From an uncultured Collinsella sp. (GTDB taxonomy: Bacteria; Actinomycetota; Coriobacteriia; Coriobacteriales; Coriobacteriaceae), in assembly GCA_958452935.1 (NCBI GenBank), contig CAUDVX010000036.1:1-16667 (forward strand): a stretch of DNA of 16,667 bases, given 5' to 3'. Below, in pieces: positions 6,425-14,622 of the stretch (position 1 is its first letter; the number at the start of each line of letters is the position of its first letter). The notes beneath the pieces are model-generated. The model saw only the letters and a list, made by a program, of their open reading frames with translations, did no database searches and was not told where the DNA came from. The position numbers and the translations under genes are program-made.

Positions 6425-8278
6425 ATGCCGCTTTTCTCGCAACATACCGCCCGGTTCTCGCCGGACGTTCCTTTGGAGGGCACCAGCTCTCGCGAGCTGC
6501 TCAAGCGGTACCAGCCGCTCGAGACACTTGCGACCGGCGGTTTTGGCTCCATCGAGATCTGCCGCGACACGCACCTGCGCCGCCGCGTCGCCATTAAGCG
6601 CATCCCCCTTATTAACGGTGTCGGCATGCCCGCCAGCGACATCATGGATGTCCTGCGCGAGGCGCACACTGCCGCCATGCTTCAACATCCCAACATCGTG
6701 CAGGTCATCGACTTTACGCACGACACAGCCTATGCCTACCTAGTTATGGAATATGTCGATGGCATGTCGCTGGCCGAGTTTTTGCACCGCGTGGACGGTC
6801 ACTCACTTACCTTTGACGAGGCCGCGGCCATTGCCGATGCCCTAGGCCAGGCGCTCACCTTCGCCCATAGCAACGGCGTGCTCCACCTGGATATTAAGCC
6901 CGCCAACGTGCTCATCGACCACTCGGGCAATGTAAAGCTCACCGACTTTGGCATGGCGCGGCTGTCGTCTGCCGGCGGCTTTGGCGGCTCGCGTGGCGGC
7001 ACCATCGGCTACATGCCGCCCGAGCAGCTCGACATCGAGACTGGCACGGTCGACGAGCGCGCCGACGTCTTTGCCCTTGCCTGCGTTATCTATGAGGGCT
7101 TGTGCGGCAGCGCTCCCTTTATGGCGGCCACGCCCGCCGACTCGCTCGGTCGCATCATCGGCGGTGCCACCTACCCTAGCGAGCTCATCCCGCACTTTCC
7201 CCCGGGAGCCGAGGCTGCGCTCATGAGCGCCCTCTCCCCCATGCCGCAAGACCGCCCCAACAGCATCGAGGCATTTTGCGACCAGCTGCTCGCCGGCTTG
7301 GGCAGCGTGCGCGAGGGCCGTCGCAGCCTGGAGCAGATGGTGGGCGAGCTGTCGGATGACGAGCGCACGGCAGACGATATCGAATCGTTGCCCTATGAGG
7401 ACGACGCCATCGAGGTCGACCCCGCGCTCGGCTGGGCCGGCACGCGATGGAGCCGCGCGCGCGATTACACCATGCGCGCCATCTCGGCGCTAACGTGTGG
7501 TGCCTTTAGCTTTCTGATCATGCAGACGGCAGGCGTCGCGGCGCTTCCCGGACTTATTGCCGCGGCCATCGCGATTGGGGCGGCCGCCGGCCTGGCCCCG
7601 CAGATTGGCTCGGCTATCTCGGCCGTGGGCTTTTTGGTACTTATGTCCAACGCCACCATGCAAGCGCAGGGCATCCTGTCGATGCTGCCCGTCGCGGTGC
7701 TCTTTGCCGCCAGCATGTCCGGTTGGTGGATCGCCTGGGGCCGCACCGAGGCCGCCGCGAGCGCCGCGCTCACCTGCGCGGTGGCACTTGGCTGTCTAAC
7801 GGGCGACGTCCTCCTTGCCGCCGGGGTCGCCGCCGGCATCGCGGCCTTTTGGCTCGGCCCGGCAAGCGCCGCGGCCGCCACGGGGATGGGCGCGCTTTTT
7901 GGCCGCCTGGCTACGGTTGCGCTTTCCACCGGAGGCGTGCTGGGGCTCGGCAATGTTGCCGCGGCACTGGGAGACATGCTCTTCTGGGCTGCCGTCGTGC
8001 TTGTCGCGGCGACAGCTGCACTGACATCTCTGCTGCTCAACGTCCATGCCAAGCGTGCCGAGCAGGGTTCGAACCTGGCTGCAATCGCTGCCATCGCCGG
8101 CTGCGGAATAGGCTCCGCGGCGTCGCTCTGTCTTGCACACCATATGGAAATTGCCAGCCTTGCGGCCGCGGTCGTCGTCAAGGCGGCGGTTGCGGGAACC
8201 CTATCCTCTATAATCGTTGGGATATGCCTATATTTGCTCGGATACCAAAGAACCTATACGGAGAGTGATCTTTCGTGA
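6425..8278 (+). CDS. Hanks-type Ser/Thr protein kinase with polytopic membrane domain (non-RD)
   Basis: A 617-residue kinase. The N-terminal catalytic domain has a Gly-rich loop (ATGGFGS, near 36-42), the ATP-anchoring Lys in VAIK (K58), the catalytic loop HLDIKPAN (154-161), DFG (174-176) and the GTIGYMPPE segment (192-200); it ends near 285. The catalytic Asp and Lys are present, but the Arg of HRD is Leu, so it is a non-RD kinase. After an acidic linker, residues about 352-612 are a long run of Ala/Gly-rich hydrophobic helices, roughly nine to eleven, instead of the usual single helix with a sensor domain. The last codons overlap the next gene by 4 bases (GTGA), so it is coupled to the FHA genes. 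In actinobacteria the comparable cluster has PknA near PknB; this gene may fill that second-kinase role from the front of the operon. The signal sensed by the membrane part is unknown. Confidence 0.9.
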   Translation: MPLFSQHTARFSPDVPLEGTSSRELLKRYQPLETLATGGFGSIEICRDTHLRRRVAIKRIPLINGVGMPASDIMDVLREAHTAAMLQHPNIVQVIDFTHDTAYAYLVMEYVDGMSLAEFLHRVDGHSLTFDEAAAIADALGQALTFAHSNGVLHLDIKPANVLIDHSGNVKLTDFGMARLSSAGGFGGSRGGTIGYMPPEQLDIETGTVDERADVFALACVIYEGLCGSAPFMAATPADSLGRIIGGATYPSELIPHFPPGAEAALMSALSPMPQDRPNSIEAFCDQLLAGLGSVREGRRSLEQMVGELSDDERTADDIESLPYEDDAIEVDPALGWAGTRWSRARDYTMRAISALTCGAFSFLIMQTAGVAALPGLIAAAIAIGAAAGLAPQIGSAISAVGFLVLMSNATMQAQGILSMLPVAVLFAASMSGWWIAWGRTEAAASAALTCAVALGCLTGDVLLAAGVAAGIAAFWLGPASAAAATGMGALFGRLATVALSTGGVLGLGNVAAALGDMLFWAAVVLVAATAALTSLLLNVHAKRAEQGSNLAAIAAIAGCGIGSAASLCLAHHMEIASLAAAVVVKAAVAGTLSSIIVGICLYLLGYQRTYTESDLS

Positions 8279-9285
8279 ACTTCCTGAACATCTTCGAGGA
8301 CCACGTGGCCGGCATCTTCGGTGCCACCCGTGCCCCGTTCTCCTTTAAGAAGCTTGCCAAGCAGGCCGCTCGCGACATGGAGGATCAGACTCTGGTGATC
8401 AACGGCGTCAACACCGCGCCGGCACTCTATACCATCCTGATCGCCGCCGACGACGATCCCATGCTCGCCCCGTTCTACCCCGACCTTTCGCGCGAAGTCC
8501 GCGAGTTTGTGAAGGCACAGGCCGAAAAGCGCCGCTATGTGTTTGTCGGCGAACCCCTCGTTCGCTTTATGATCGACCCGCAGCTGCGTGCCGGTAAGTT
8601 CTCGGTCTTTGCCGAGAACGTCGACGCCCCCACGCTCGGTCGTCTGTACGAGGAAGAGCGCGCCTATCAGAATGGCCTGGGCCAGAACAACTCGGCGGCA
8701 AGCCGCGCCGCCAGCGCTCCCCGCGCCGGCAAGCAGCAATTCGCCGCTCCGCAGCAACAGCGCCCCGCCGCCATGCCCCAGCAGCCGACGCCCCGTGCCG
8801 CCGCTCCCGACCCGCTCGCCGTGGCCGATCCCTTTGCGCCCAACGTCCCCGACCCCGCCGCCGCGCCCATCCCCGTGCCGCAGACCGTCTCTCGTGACGC
8901 CCTCGCCGGTATGGGCGGAGCCGCCGCGACCGGCGCCGCCGTGGGCCTTGGCGCCGCAGCCGGTATTGCCTCCAACATGGCGAGCACCCGTGCCCCGCAG
9001 CGCCCGCTCGCCCAGCTCGTCGACGTCGTAAGCGGCGAGAGCCACAGCATCACTTCCGCGCAGGTGACCATCGGTCGCGAGCGTTCGGTTTCGGACATCG
9101 CCCTGCGCGACCCCAACGTGTCGCGCCGTCACGCCCAGCTCACCTTTACCGGTTCGGACTGGTCGATCGAGGACCTCAATTCCACCAACGGCACGCTCGT
9201 CAACAACCGCCGCATCACGCGCTGCCCGCTGCGCAACGGCGACCTGCTGACGTTTGGCCTGAGCACCTTTGAATTTAGGGGATAG
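8275..9285 (+). CDS. fhaA: FhaA-like protein (DUF3662 plus FHA domain)
   Basis: A 336-residue cytoplasmic adaptor that reads phosphothreonine. Residues 1 to about 118 match the N-terminal FhaA domain (DUF3662), beginning with the typical NFLNIFEDHV and including EDQTLVINGVNTAPALYTI. An Ala/Pro/Gln-rich linker follows (about 135-240). A C-terminal FHA domain (about 250-335) has the binding residues in GRER (267-270), SRRH (283-286) and STNGT (303-307). In mycobacteria FhaA binds phosphorylated MviN/MurJ-type partners and modulates peptidoglycan synthesis; a similar role is inferred. The GTG start overlaps the preceding kinase stop and has GGAGAG nine bases upstream. The gene is six bases ahead of fhaB. 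Confidence 0.93.
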   Translation: MNFLNIFEDHVAGIFGATRAPFSFKKLAKQAARDMEDQTLVINGVNTAPALYTILIAADDDPMLAPFYPDLSREVREFVKAQAEKRRYVFVGEPLVRFMIDPQLRAGKFSVFAENVDAPTLGRLYEEERAYQNGLGQNNSAASRAASAPRAGKQQFAAPQQQRPAAMPQQPTPRAAAPDPLAVADPFAPNVPDPAAAPIPVPQTVSRDALAGMGGAAATGAAVGLGAAAGIASNMASTRAPQRPLAQLVDVVSGESHSITSAQVTIGRERSVSDIALRDPNVSRRHAQLTFTGSDWSIEDLNSTNGTLVNNRRITRCPLRNGDLLTFGLSTFEFRG

Positions 9286-9291
9286 TCGCTT

Positions 9292-9708
9292 ATGAACATC
9301 GATATCGTCCTTTTTGCAGGCCGCATCGTCCTGGTCGCCCTGCTCTACATCTTCCTGTTCGCCGTCATGAAAACCGGCGTGGGACTCGTACGCGGCCAGC
9401 GCCGCGACTCCGCTATCTGGACGATCGATGTGGACAAGGGTCCGCGCGGCATCCGTGGCATCCATGTAGACATGCTCGGCCCCGTCATCGTGGGCCGCTC
9501 GCCGTCCTCGGACATCTGCATCAACGAACCGTTTGTCTCGGCCTCGCATGCACGCTTTTCGCTGCAGGGACCGGCACTCATCATCGAAGACCTCAACTCG
9601 CTGAACGGCACGCTCGTTAACGGCCGTCAGCTGGTGGAGCCCGCAACGCTGCGCGAGGGTGATGAGGTCCAGATTGGCGACGTGGTCATGAAGGTGAACC
9701 GTCGATGA
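9292..9708 (+). CDS. fhaB: FhaB-like membrane-anchored FHA domain protein
   Basis: A 138-residue protein with an N-terminal transmembrane helix (about 5-27), then a short linker and an FHA phosphothreonine-binding domain to the end. The FHA signature residues are present: GRS (68-70), SASH (83-86) and NSLNGT (102-107). In actinobacteria FhaB (FipA) sits between FhaA and PstP and links kinase signalling to division and cell-wall enzymes; that role is inferred here from family and position. The ribosome binding site AGGGGA overlaps the fhaA stop region, and the fhaB stop overlaps the phosphatase start by four bases (ATGA). The length is normal for the family. Confidence 0.93.
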   Translation: MNIDIVLFAGRIVLVALLYIFLFAVMKTGVGLVRGQRRDSAIWTIDVDKGPRGIRGIHVDMLGPVIVGRSPSSDICINEPFVSASHARFSLQGPALIIEDLNSLNGTLVNGRQLVEPATLREGDEVQIGDVVMKVNRR

Positions 9709-11603
9709 TCGACGAGGAGAACAAGTCCGCAACCATGCCCGAGACGCCAACTGCCCCCGCAGCTGCGCCGGCTCATGCCGCTCCGGCGCGCCCTGCGACC
9801 GTGGAGCCCGAGGACACCGTGTTCTCCCTGCCTCTTTCGCATGTAACTCAAGAATATCCGGCACTCGTCGATGACGAGGACGCCGACACCGAGCAGCTCG
9901 ACGCCCCCATCGGCGCGCACGCTGCCGAGCAGCCCGCGGAACCGGAGGCAACGCCCGCACCGGCTCACTTTGCCGAGCCCGTCGCCGAGGCGATTAACGA
10001 GAGCGCTGCCGTGTTTGCAGCCCCCGAGCCTGCCGCGCCGGTATTCCCCGTCGCCCCGGCAAGCGAGGCGGCACCCGCGCCCGCAACGCCTGCCGAAGTC
10101 GAGCAGCCCGTTGCCGCGCCCGCCGCAGCTCCCGAGCCCTCCGCTCAACCCCAGAGTACGCCCACGCCGTCGCACTTTGCGACGCCCGAGCCGACGGCTG
10201 TCGAGCCGCAGCAGGACGGCGATCCCGCCGACCGCATAACCGAAGATCTCAACCTTCCGGACGTCTCCGACGCCGAGTCGGGAGACGATGCCGACACCGT
10301 CTCCCCCGGCGACACCGCCGAGATCGATGTCGCCGCCGTGGAGGCAAAGCTCAAAGATCCCGGCTCGACCATGAGCTTTGAGCCGCTGACCGACGAGCGC
10401 ATCGAGACCGACTCGACCTACGACGCCGGCACCACCACGCAGCTTATGTGGGGCGCCCGCTCCGACGTCGGATGCGTACGCCCGCACAATGAGGACTCCT
10501 ATCTGGTGCAGTCGCCGCTCTTTTGCGTGTGCGACGGCATGGGAGGACACGCCGCCGGCGAGGTGGCATCCTCCATCGCCGTCGAGACCATCGCCAAGAC
10601 GGCGCCGCAGTCCGCCGACGCCGCGCGCCTGGCCGCAGCCGTCGAGGCCGCCAACGCCGCCGTGATCGAGGCCGCCCTCAACGGCCTGGGCAAACCCGGC
10701 ATGGGATGCACGGCCACCTGCGCCTACATCGAAAACGACACGCTCGCCATCGCCCACGTAGGCGACTCGCGCGCCTACCTGCTCCACGAGGGTACGCTCA
10801 TCCGCGTGACCCGCGACCACTCCTACGTGGAGGAGCTCGTGGATGCCGGCGAGATCACGGCCGACGAGGCCCGCGTCCACCCCAACCGCTCGGTCATCAC
10901 CCGCGCGCTGGGCTCGGATCCCGCCATGTATGCCGACCACTTTACCCTGCACATCGAGGAAGGCGACCGCCTGATTCTGTGCTCCGACGGTCTTTCGAGC
11001 ATGATTCCCGATAGCGATATCGAGAACATCGCTACGCAGTCCTCGAGCGCACAGATCTGTGTCGACAACTTGGTGGACGCGGCGCTCGCCGCCGGCGGCC
11101 ACGACAATGTGACCGTGGTGGTCGTCGACCTGGTCGACGACGGCGTTATGCGCGAGGCAAAACGCGTCCGACGTCGCAATGTCACCATCGCCACCGTCTT
11201 GGCCCTTGTCTTTGTGCTGGTAGCAGGCATCTGGGCATACACGGGCGTCACCGGCTCCTATTACTTGGGAACCTACCACGGCAATGTCGCCGTCTGGCGC
11301 GGCCTGCCCGGCAAGCCACTCGGACTCAAGCTCCACTGGCTCGAAAGCGAAACCAGCATCAAGCTGTCCGACCTGCCCGAAGACACGCAAAACCGCCTCA
11401 AGGCGGGCATTCCACAAACAAGTGTCGACGATGCGCAGGACACGATATCCAAGTACCGCCACCAGATCGACGAGGAGCAGACCCGCCAGGTGATCGACGC
11501 GCAAACGATTCGCGACAACACCAATCAGGGATCGACCTCCGAATCAGATTCCGAGAAAACCGCCGAACAGTCCGCCGAGGCCGAAGCCTCCGATAAGAAT
11601 TAG
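9705..11603 (+). CDS. pstP: PP2C-family Ser/Thr phosphatase (PstP-like) with long N-terminal extension
   Basis: This metal-dependent phosphatase is expected to dephosphorylate the kinases and substrates of this operon at the membrane. In this 632-residue form, residues 1 to about 245 are an Ala/Pro/Glu-rich, probably disordered cytoplasmic extension. The PP2C domain follows with RPHNED (259-264), the metal-binding DGMGGH (277-282), a GDSRAYLL strand, SDGLS and GGHDNVTVVVV near its end. A single transmembrane helix lies at about 493-515. The ~115-residue extracytoplasmic tail begins YHGNVAVWRGLPGKPLG, a pattern seen in actinobacterial PstP proteins. Start ATG 9705 overlaps the fhaB stop and has AAGGTG upstream. 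Typical PstP begins at or near the PP2C domain, so the extension is odd. A start near Met248 is possible, but the upstream part keeps frame and codon style throughout. Confidence 0.93.
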   Translation: MIDEENKSATMPETPTAPAAAPAHAAPARPATVEPEDTVFSLPLSHVTQEYPALVDDEDADTEQLDAPIGAHAAEQPAEPEATPAPAHFAEPVAEAINESAAVFAAPEPAAPVFPVAPASEAAPAPATPAEVEQPVAAPAAAPEPSAQPQSTPTPSHFATPEPTAVEPQQDGDPADRITEDLNLPDVSDAESGDDADTVSPGDTAEIDVAAVEAKLKDPGSTMSFEPLTDERIETDSTYDAGTTTQLMWGARSDVGCVRPHNEDSYLVQSPLFCVCDGMGGHAAGEVASSIAVETIAKTAPQSADAARLAAAVEAANAAVIEAALNGLGKPGMGCTATCAYIENDTLAIAHVGDSRAYLLHEGTLIRVTRDHSYVEELVDAGEITADEARVHPNRSVITRALGSDPAMYADHFTLHIEEGDRLILCSDGLSSMIPDSDIENIATQSSSAQICVDNLVDAALAAGGHDNVTVVVVDLVDDGVMREAKRVRRRNVTIATVLALVFVLVAGIWAYTGVTGSYYLGTYHGNVAVWRGLPGKPLGLKLHWLESETSIKLSDLPEDTQNRLKAGIPQTSVDDAQDTISKYRHQIDEEQTRQVIDAQTIRDNTNQGSTSESDSEKTAEQSAEAEASDKN

Positions 11604-11611
11604 AAAGGGAG
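11604..11611 (+). promoter_or_regulatory. Ribosome binding site deciding the fusion synthase start
   Basis: AAAGGGAG is followed after 8 bases by ATG 11620. An in-frame GTG at 11611 overlaps the last base of this site and so cannot use it. Confidence 0.65.
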
Positions 11612-11619
11612 TGCCGCTT

Positions 11620-14490
11620 ATGAGTCGCCGCAACACCGAGCTGCTCTTGCTCATCGCCTCGGCGTTCCCCGTCATCCTGCTGTATGCGATGTACGTCCTC
11701 ACCGCGGGCGCTGCCATCTCCTTTGAGACGCTCGCCGTACCGATCGGCCTCTTTGCTGCCTTTGCCGCGGCCCACATTGCCGTGCGCATCTTGGCGCCCG
11801 GTGCCGACCCCGCCATCCTGCCCATCGTATTTATACTTTCGGGCATCGGCATCACGTTCGTGACGCGTCTCGCCCCCGCTCTCGCCATCTCACAGCTCAT
11901 CATCCTGTTTGTCTCGGTGGCCCTGATGGTGGGAACGCTCGCGTTGGTTAAGAACCTCGACGTGGTCATGCGCTACAAGTACACCTTTGGCATCATCGGC
12001 ATCATTCTGCTGATGCTGCCTATCTTTATCGGCACCACGATCTCGGGCTCCAAGCTGTGGATTCGCATCGCGGGCTTTACCATCCAGCCCGGCGAGCTCG
12101 CCAAGGTCTTTATCGTCCTGTTCCTGGCCGGCTACCTGGCCGAGAACCGCGAGCTGCTCTCCATCTCCAACCGCAAGATCTTGGGCTTTAAGATCCCTCG
12201 CCTGCGACTGCTGCTGCCGCTGTTTGCCGTGTGGGGTGTGTGCCTGCTCGTCGTCGTCTTCGAACGCGACCTGGGTTCGGCCGTGCTGTTCTACACTATC
12301 TTCTTGCTGATGCTCTACGTTGCCACGGGGCGCTTTTCGTATGTCGTTATCGGCCTTGCGCTCTTAGCTGTCGGAGCCGTGGGCGCCTACAAGTTCCTAT
12401 CGCACGTTCAGGTGCGTTTCCAGGTTTGGGTCGATCCGTTTAAGGACGCCCAGGGCCAGGGCTACCAGATCGTCCAGTCGCTCTTCTCGCTTGCCGATGG
12501 CGGTCTGGTCGGTGTTGGCATCGGCAACGGCATGGCCAACAACATCCCTGTCGTCGAGTCCGACTTTATCTTCTCGGCCATCGGCGAGGAGATGGGTCTT
12601 TTGGGCGGCGGCGCCGTGCTCATCCTGTTTATGCTCTTTGCCGTGCGTGGCCTCACCACAGCTGCCCGCGCTAAATCCGACCTCGCCGCCTTTAGCGCCA
12701 CGGGCCTTACGGCCGCCATCAGCTTCCAGGCCTTCTTGATCGTTGGCGGCGTAACCCGCCTGATTCCGCTGACCGGCGTCACCCTGCCCTTTATGAGTCA
12801 GGGCGGCTCCTCTCTGCTGGCAAGCTTTATCATCGTCGCGCTCCTGCTACGCGCCGGTGACGAGGCGACCGGACGCGAGGCAGAGCTTACCGGCACCGGC
12901 ACCATGGCCGCCATCACCGATGATCAGGTCGCATCTGCCGCCGCCCCGACGGGCACGCGCTTTGCCACTTCGTCTTCCTACGGCAGCGGCAGCCATTCCG
13001 TCGGCTCGCGCATGCGCCGTCGCCTGCTCGACACGCCTGAATCCGGTGTGCTCGGCCGCGTTGCGCTCGCCAACCGTCTAACCCGTGCAGTGCTCGCCTT
13101 TACGGCGCTGTTCGCCATCCTTATCGGCAACCTCACCTATGTCCAGGTCATTAAGGCCAAGGACTATCAGGACATGCCGACCAACAACCACACCATCGCC
13201 CGCTCCAAGTACATCCAGCGCGGCTCCATCATCACGTCCGACGGCGTGACGCTGGCCGAGTCGCTGCAGCAGGAGGACGGCACCTACGTACGCTCCTACC
13301 CCAACGGTAACCTGGCAGCGCACGTGGTTGGCTACGTGAGCCAGCAGTATGGCACCACCGCCATCGAGAGCGTCATGAACGACACACTCACCGGCTCTAA
13401 GGATTACTCCAGCTGGAACAACGCCATCGCGTCGCTCGCGGGCCAGACCCAGCCGGGCAACACCGCCAAGCTCACCATCGACTCGCGCATCCAGACGGCT
13501 GCTGAGCAGGCGCTCAAGGGCTTTAAGGGCGCTGTAGTGGTCATCGACCCGCGTACCGGCGCGGTGCTCGCATGTGCCAGCTCGCCCACCTACGACAACA
13601 CCAACATCGATGCCCTGCTGCAGACGGGCGGCGGCGAGGACGGCTCCATGTACAATCGCGCCATGGACGCGCTGTACACGCCGGGCTCAACGTTTAAGGT
13701 CGTTACGCTTTCCGCGGCACTCGAGACCGGCACCGCCAGCCTTACCAGCACCTACCAGGCGCCCGGCTCCATGGACATCGGCAACGCACCGGTCACCAAC
13801 TCTGCCAACGAGAGCTACGGCACCATCAGCCTGCAGCAGGCCTTTGCCGTGTCCTCCAACGTCGTCTTTGGCCAGGTGGCAAACGAAGTTGGCGCAAACA
13901 CGCTCGTGCAGTTTGCCAACGCCTTTGGCTACGGCCAAAAGCTCGGCCAGGACCTGACCTCCGCGGCCTCCATCATGGCCGACCCGTCGCTCATGACCGA
14001 GTGGGAGACCGCCTGGGCCGGTGCCGGCCAGCCTGTCGGCATGGACCACACGCCCGGCCCGCAGACCACCGTCATGCAAAACGCCGTGATTGCCGCCGCC
14101 ATCGCTAACAGCGGCGTGGTCATGGACCCGTACTTTGTAGCCCAGGTACTCGCCCCGGACGGAACCGTGGTCAAGACCACGCAGTCCCGCTCGCTGGGTC
14201 AGGCCGTCAGCTCCGCCACGGCCGACCAGGTCAAGCAGGCCATGCTTGCCGTCGTCCAGTCCGGCACCGGCACCGATGCCCAGATCCCCGGCGTCAAAGT
14301 CGCCGGCAAGACCGGCTCGGCCGAGACCGGCGGCACCAACGTCAACTCGATGTTCGTTGGCTTTGCACCTTACGATTCACCCACGGTCGCCATCTCGGTG
14401 GCCTTGGAGGATTTCGACAAGCATGACGTCGAGGCCGCCAAGATCGCCGGTATCGTCCTGACCGCGGCGCTTGCCGCACAGGGAGCGTGA
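11620..14490 (+). CDS. rodA/pbpA: RodA/FtsW SEDS glycosyltransferase fused to class B penicillin-binding protein
   Basis: One 956-residue chain carries both halves of a peptidoglycan synthase. Residues 1 to about 410 are a polytopic SEDS polymerase with QPGELAKVF, FERDLGSAV, the catalytic-Asp motif ESDFIFSAIGEE (E313, D315) and MSQGGSSLLAS. It polymerises lipid II into glycan strands. Residues about 411-485 are a Ser/Thr/Gly-rich, probably cytoplasmic linker. A single helix at about 486-510 starts the PBP half. The transpeptidase shows all three active-site motifs: STFK (690-693, nucleophile S690), SSN (745-747) and KTG (897-899). The PBP cross-links the new strands. In other actinobacteria these are two adjacent genes, rodA and pbpA, in the same place. 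The reading frame is continuous with no stop between halves. The topology works: SEDS termini are cytoplasmic and the PBP helix then crosses outward. It lies 16 bp after pstP. Confidence 0.93.
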   Translation: MSRRNTELLLLIASAFPVILLYAMYVLTAGAAISFETLAVPIGLFAAFAAAHIAVRILAPGADPAILPIVFILSGIGITFVTRLAPALAISQLIILFVSVALMVGTLALVKNLDVVMRYKYTFGIIGIILLMLPIFIGTTISGSKLWIRIAGFTIQPGELAKVFIVLFLAGYLAENRELLSISNRKILGFKIPRLRLLLPLFAVWGVCLLVVVFERDLGSAVLFYTIFLLMLYVATGRFSYVVIGLALLAVGAVGAYKFLSHVQVRFQVWVDPFKDAQGQGYQIVQSLFSLADGGLVGVGIGNGMANNIPVVESDFIFSAIGEEMGLLGGGAVLILFMLFAVRGLTTAARAKSDLAAFSATGLTAAISFQAFLIVGGVTRLIPLTGVTLPFMSQGGSSLLASFIIVALLLRAGDEATGREAELTGTGTMAAITDDQVASAAAPTGTRFATSSSYGSGSHSVGSRMRRRLLDTPESGVLGRVALANRLTRAVLAFTALFAILIGNLTYVQVIKAKDYQDMPTNNHTIARSKYIQRGSIITSDGVTLAESLQQEDGTYVRSYPNGNLAAHVVGYVSQQYGTTAIESVMNDTLTGSKDYSSWNNAIASLAGQTQPGNTAKLTIDSRIQTAAEQALKGFKGAVVVIDPRTGAVLACASSPTYDNTNIDALLQTGGGEDGSMYNRAMDALYTPGSTFKVVTLSAALETGTASLTSTYQAPGSMDIGNAPVTNSANESYGTISLQQAFAVSSNVVFGQVANEVGANTLVQFANAFGYGQKLGQDLTSAASIMADPSLMTEWETAWAGAGQPVGMDHTPGPQTTVMQNAVIAAAIANSGVVMDPYFVAQVLAPDGTVVKTTQSRSLGQAVSSATADQVKQAMLAVVQSGTGTDAQIPGVKVAGKTGSAETGGTNVNSMFVGFAPYDSPTVAISVALEDFDKHDVEAAKIAGIVLTAALAAQGA

Positions 14491-14540
14491 TGCCCATGAT
14501 CGAATCGGACACCCGAGGCGCGCCGCGGCCGAAGAGCTAG
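14490..14540 (+). CDS. Possible 16-residue leader peptide between synthase and pknB
   Basis: An ATG overlaps the preceding TGA (TGATG), with GGGAG four bases upstream, and opens a 16-codon frame (MPMIESDTRGAPRPKS) ending in TAG at 14538. The coupling geometry is good, but the peptide is short and unrecognised, so it may be chance or a remnant of a larger gene. Confidence 0.25.
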   Translation: MPMIESDTRGAPRPKS

Positions 14541-14552
14541 CGGCAACGCGCC
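14517..14552 (+). promoter_or_regulatory. GC-rich hairpin upstream of pknB
   Basis: GGCGCG-CCGC (14517-14526) pairs with GCGG (14540-14543) and CGCGCC (14547-14552), interrupted by a 3-base CAA bulge, around a 13-base loop. No T-run follows, so it is not an ordinary terminator. It could set the relative expression of pknB, for example as an mRNA processing or stability element. It overlaps the end of the mini-ORF. Confidence 0.35.
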
Positions 14553-14612
14553 ACACGGCCCCAGCGGCCACATCGTAGGTACTACACACATCGTTGAGCG
14601 AATAGTTATGTT

Positions 14613-14617
14613 AGGAG
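14613..14617 (+). promoter_or_regulatory. Ribosome binding site deciding the pknB start
   Basis: AGGAG is 5 bases before ATG 14623. The in-frame ATG at 14608 lacks a comparable site and would add a five-residue extension not expected for the family. Confidence 0.65.
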
Positions 14618-14622
14618 CAGGA

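Noticed and set aside
8254..11504. Two very long minus-strand open frames (8254-9960 and 9627-11504) opposite fhaA, fhaB and pstP
   Set aside because: They lie antisense to clear, motif-bearing genes in a high-GC genome where stop codons are rare, and their translations are low-complexity Gly/His/Arg/Val-rich with no recognisable domain.
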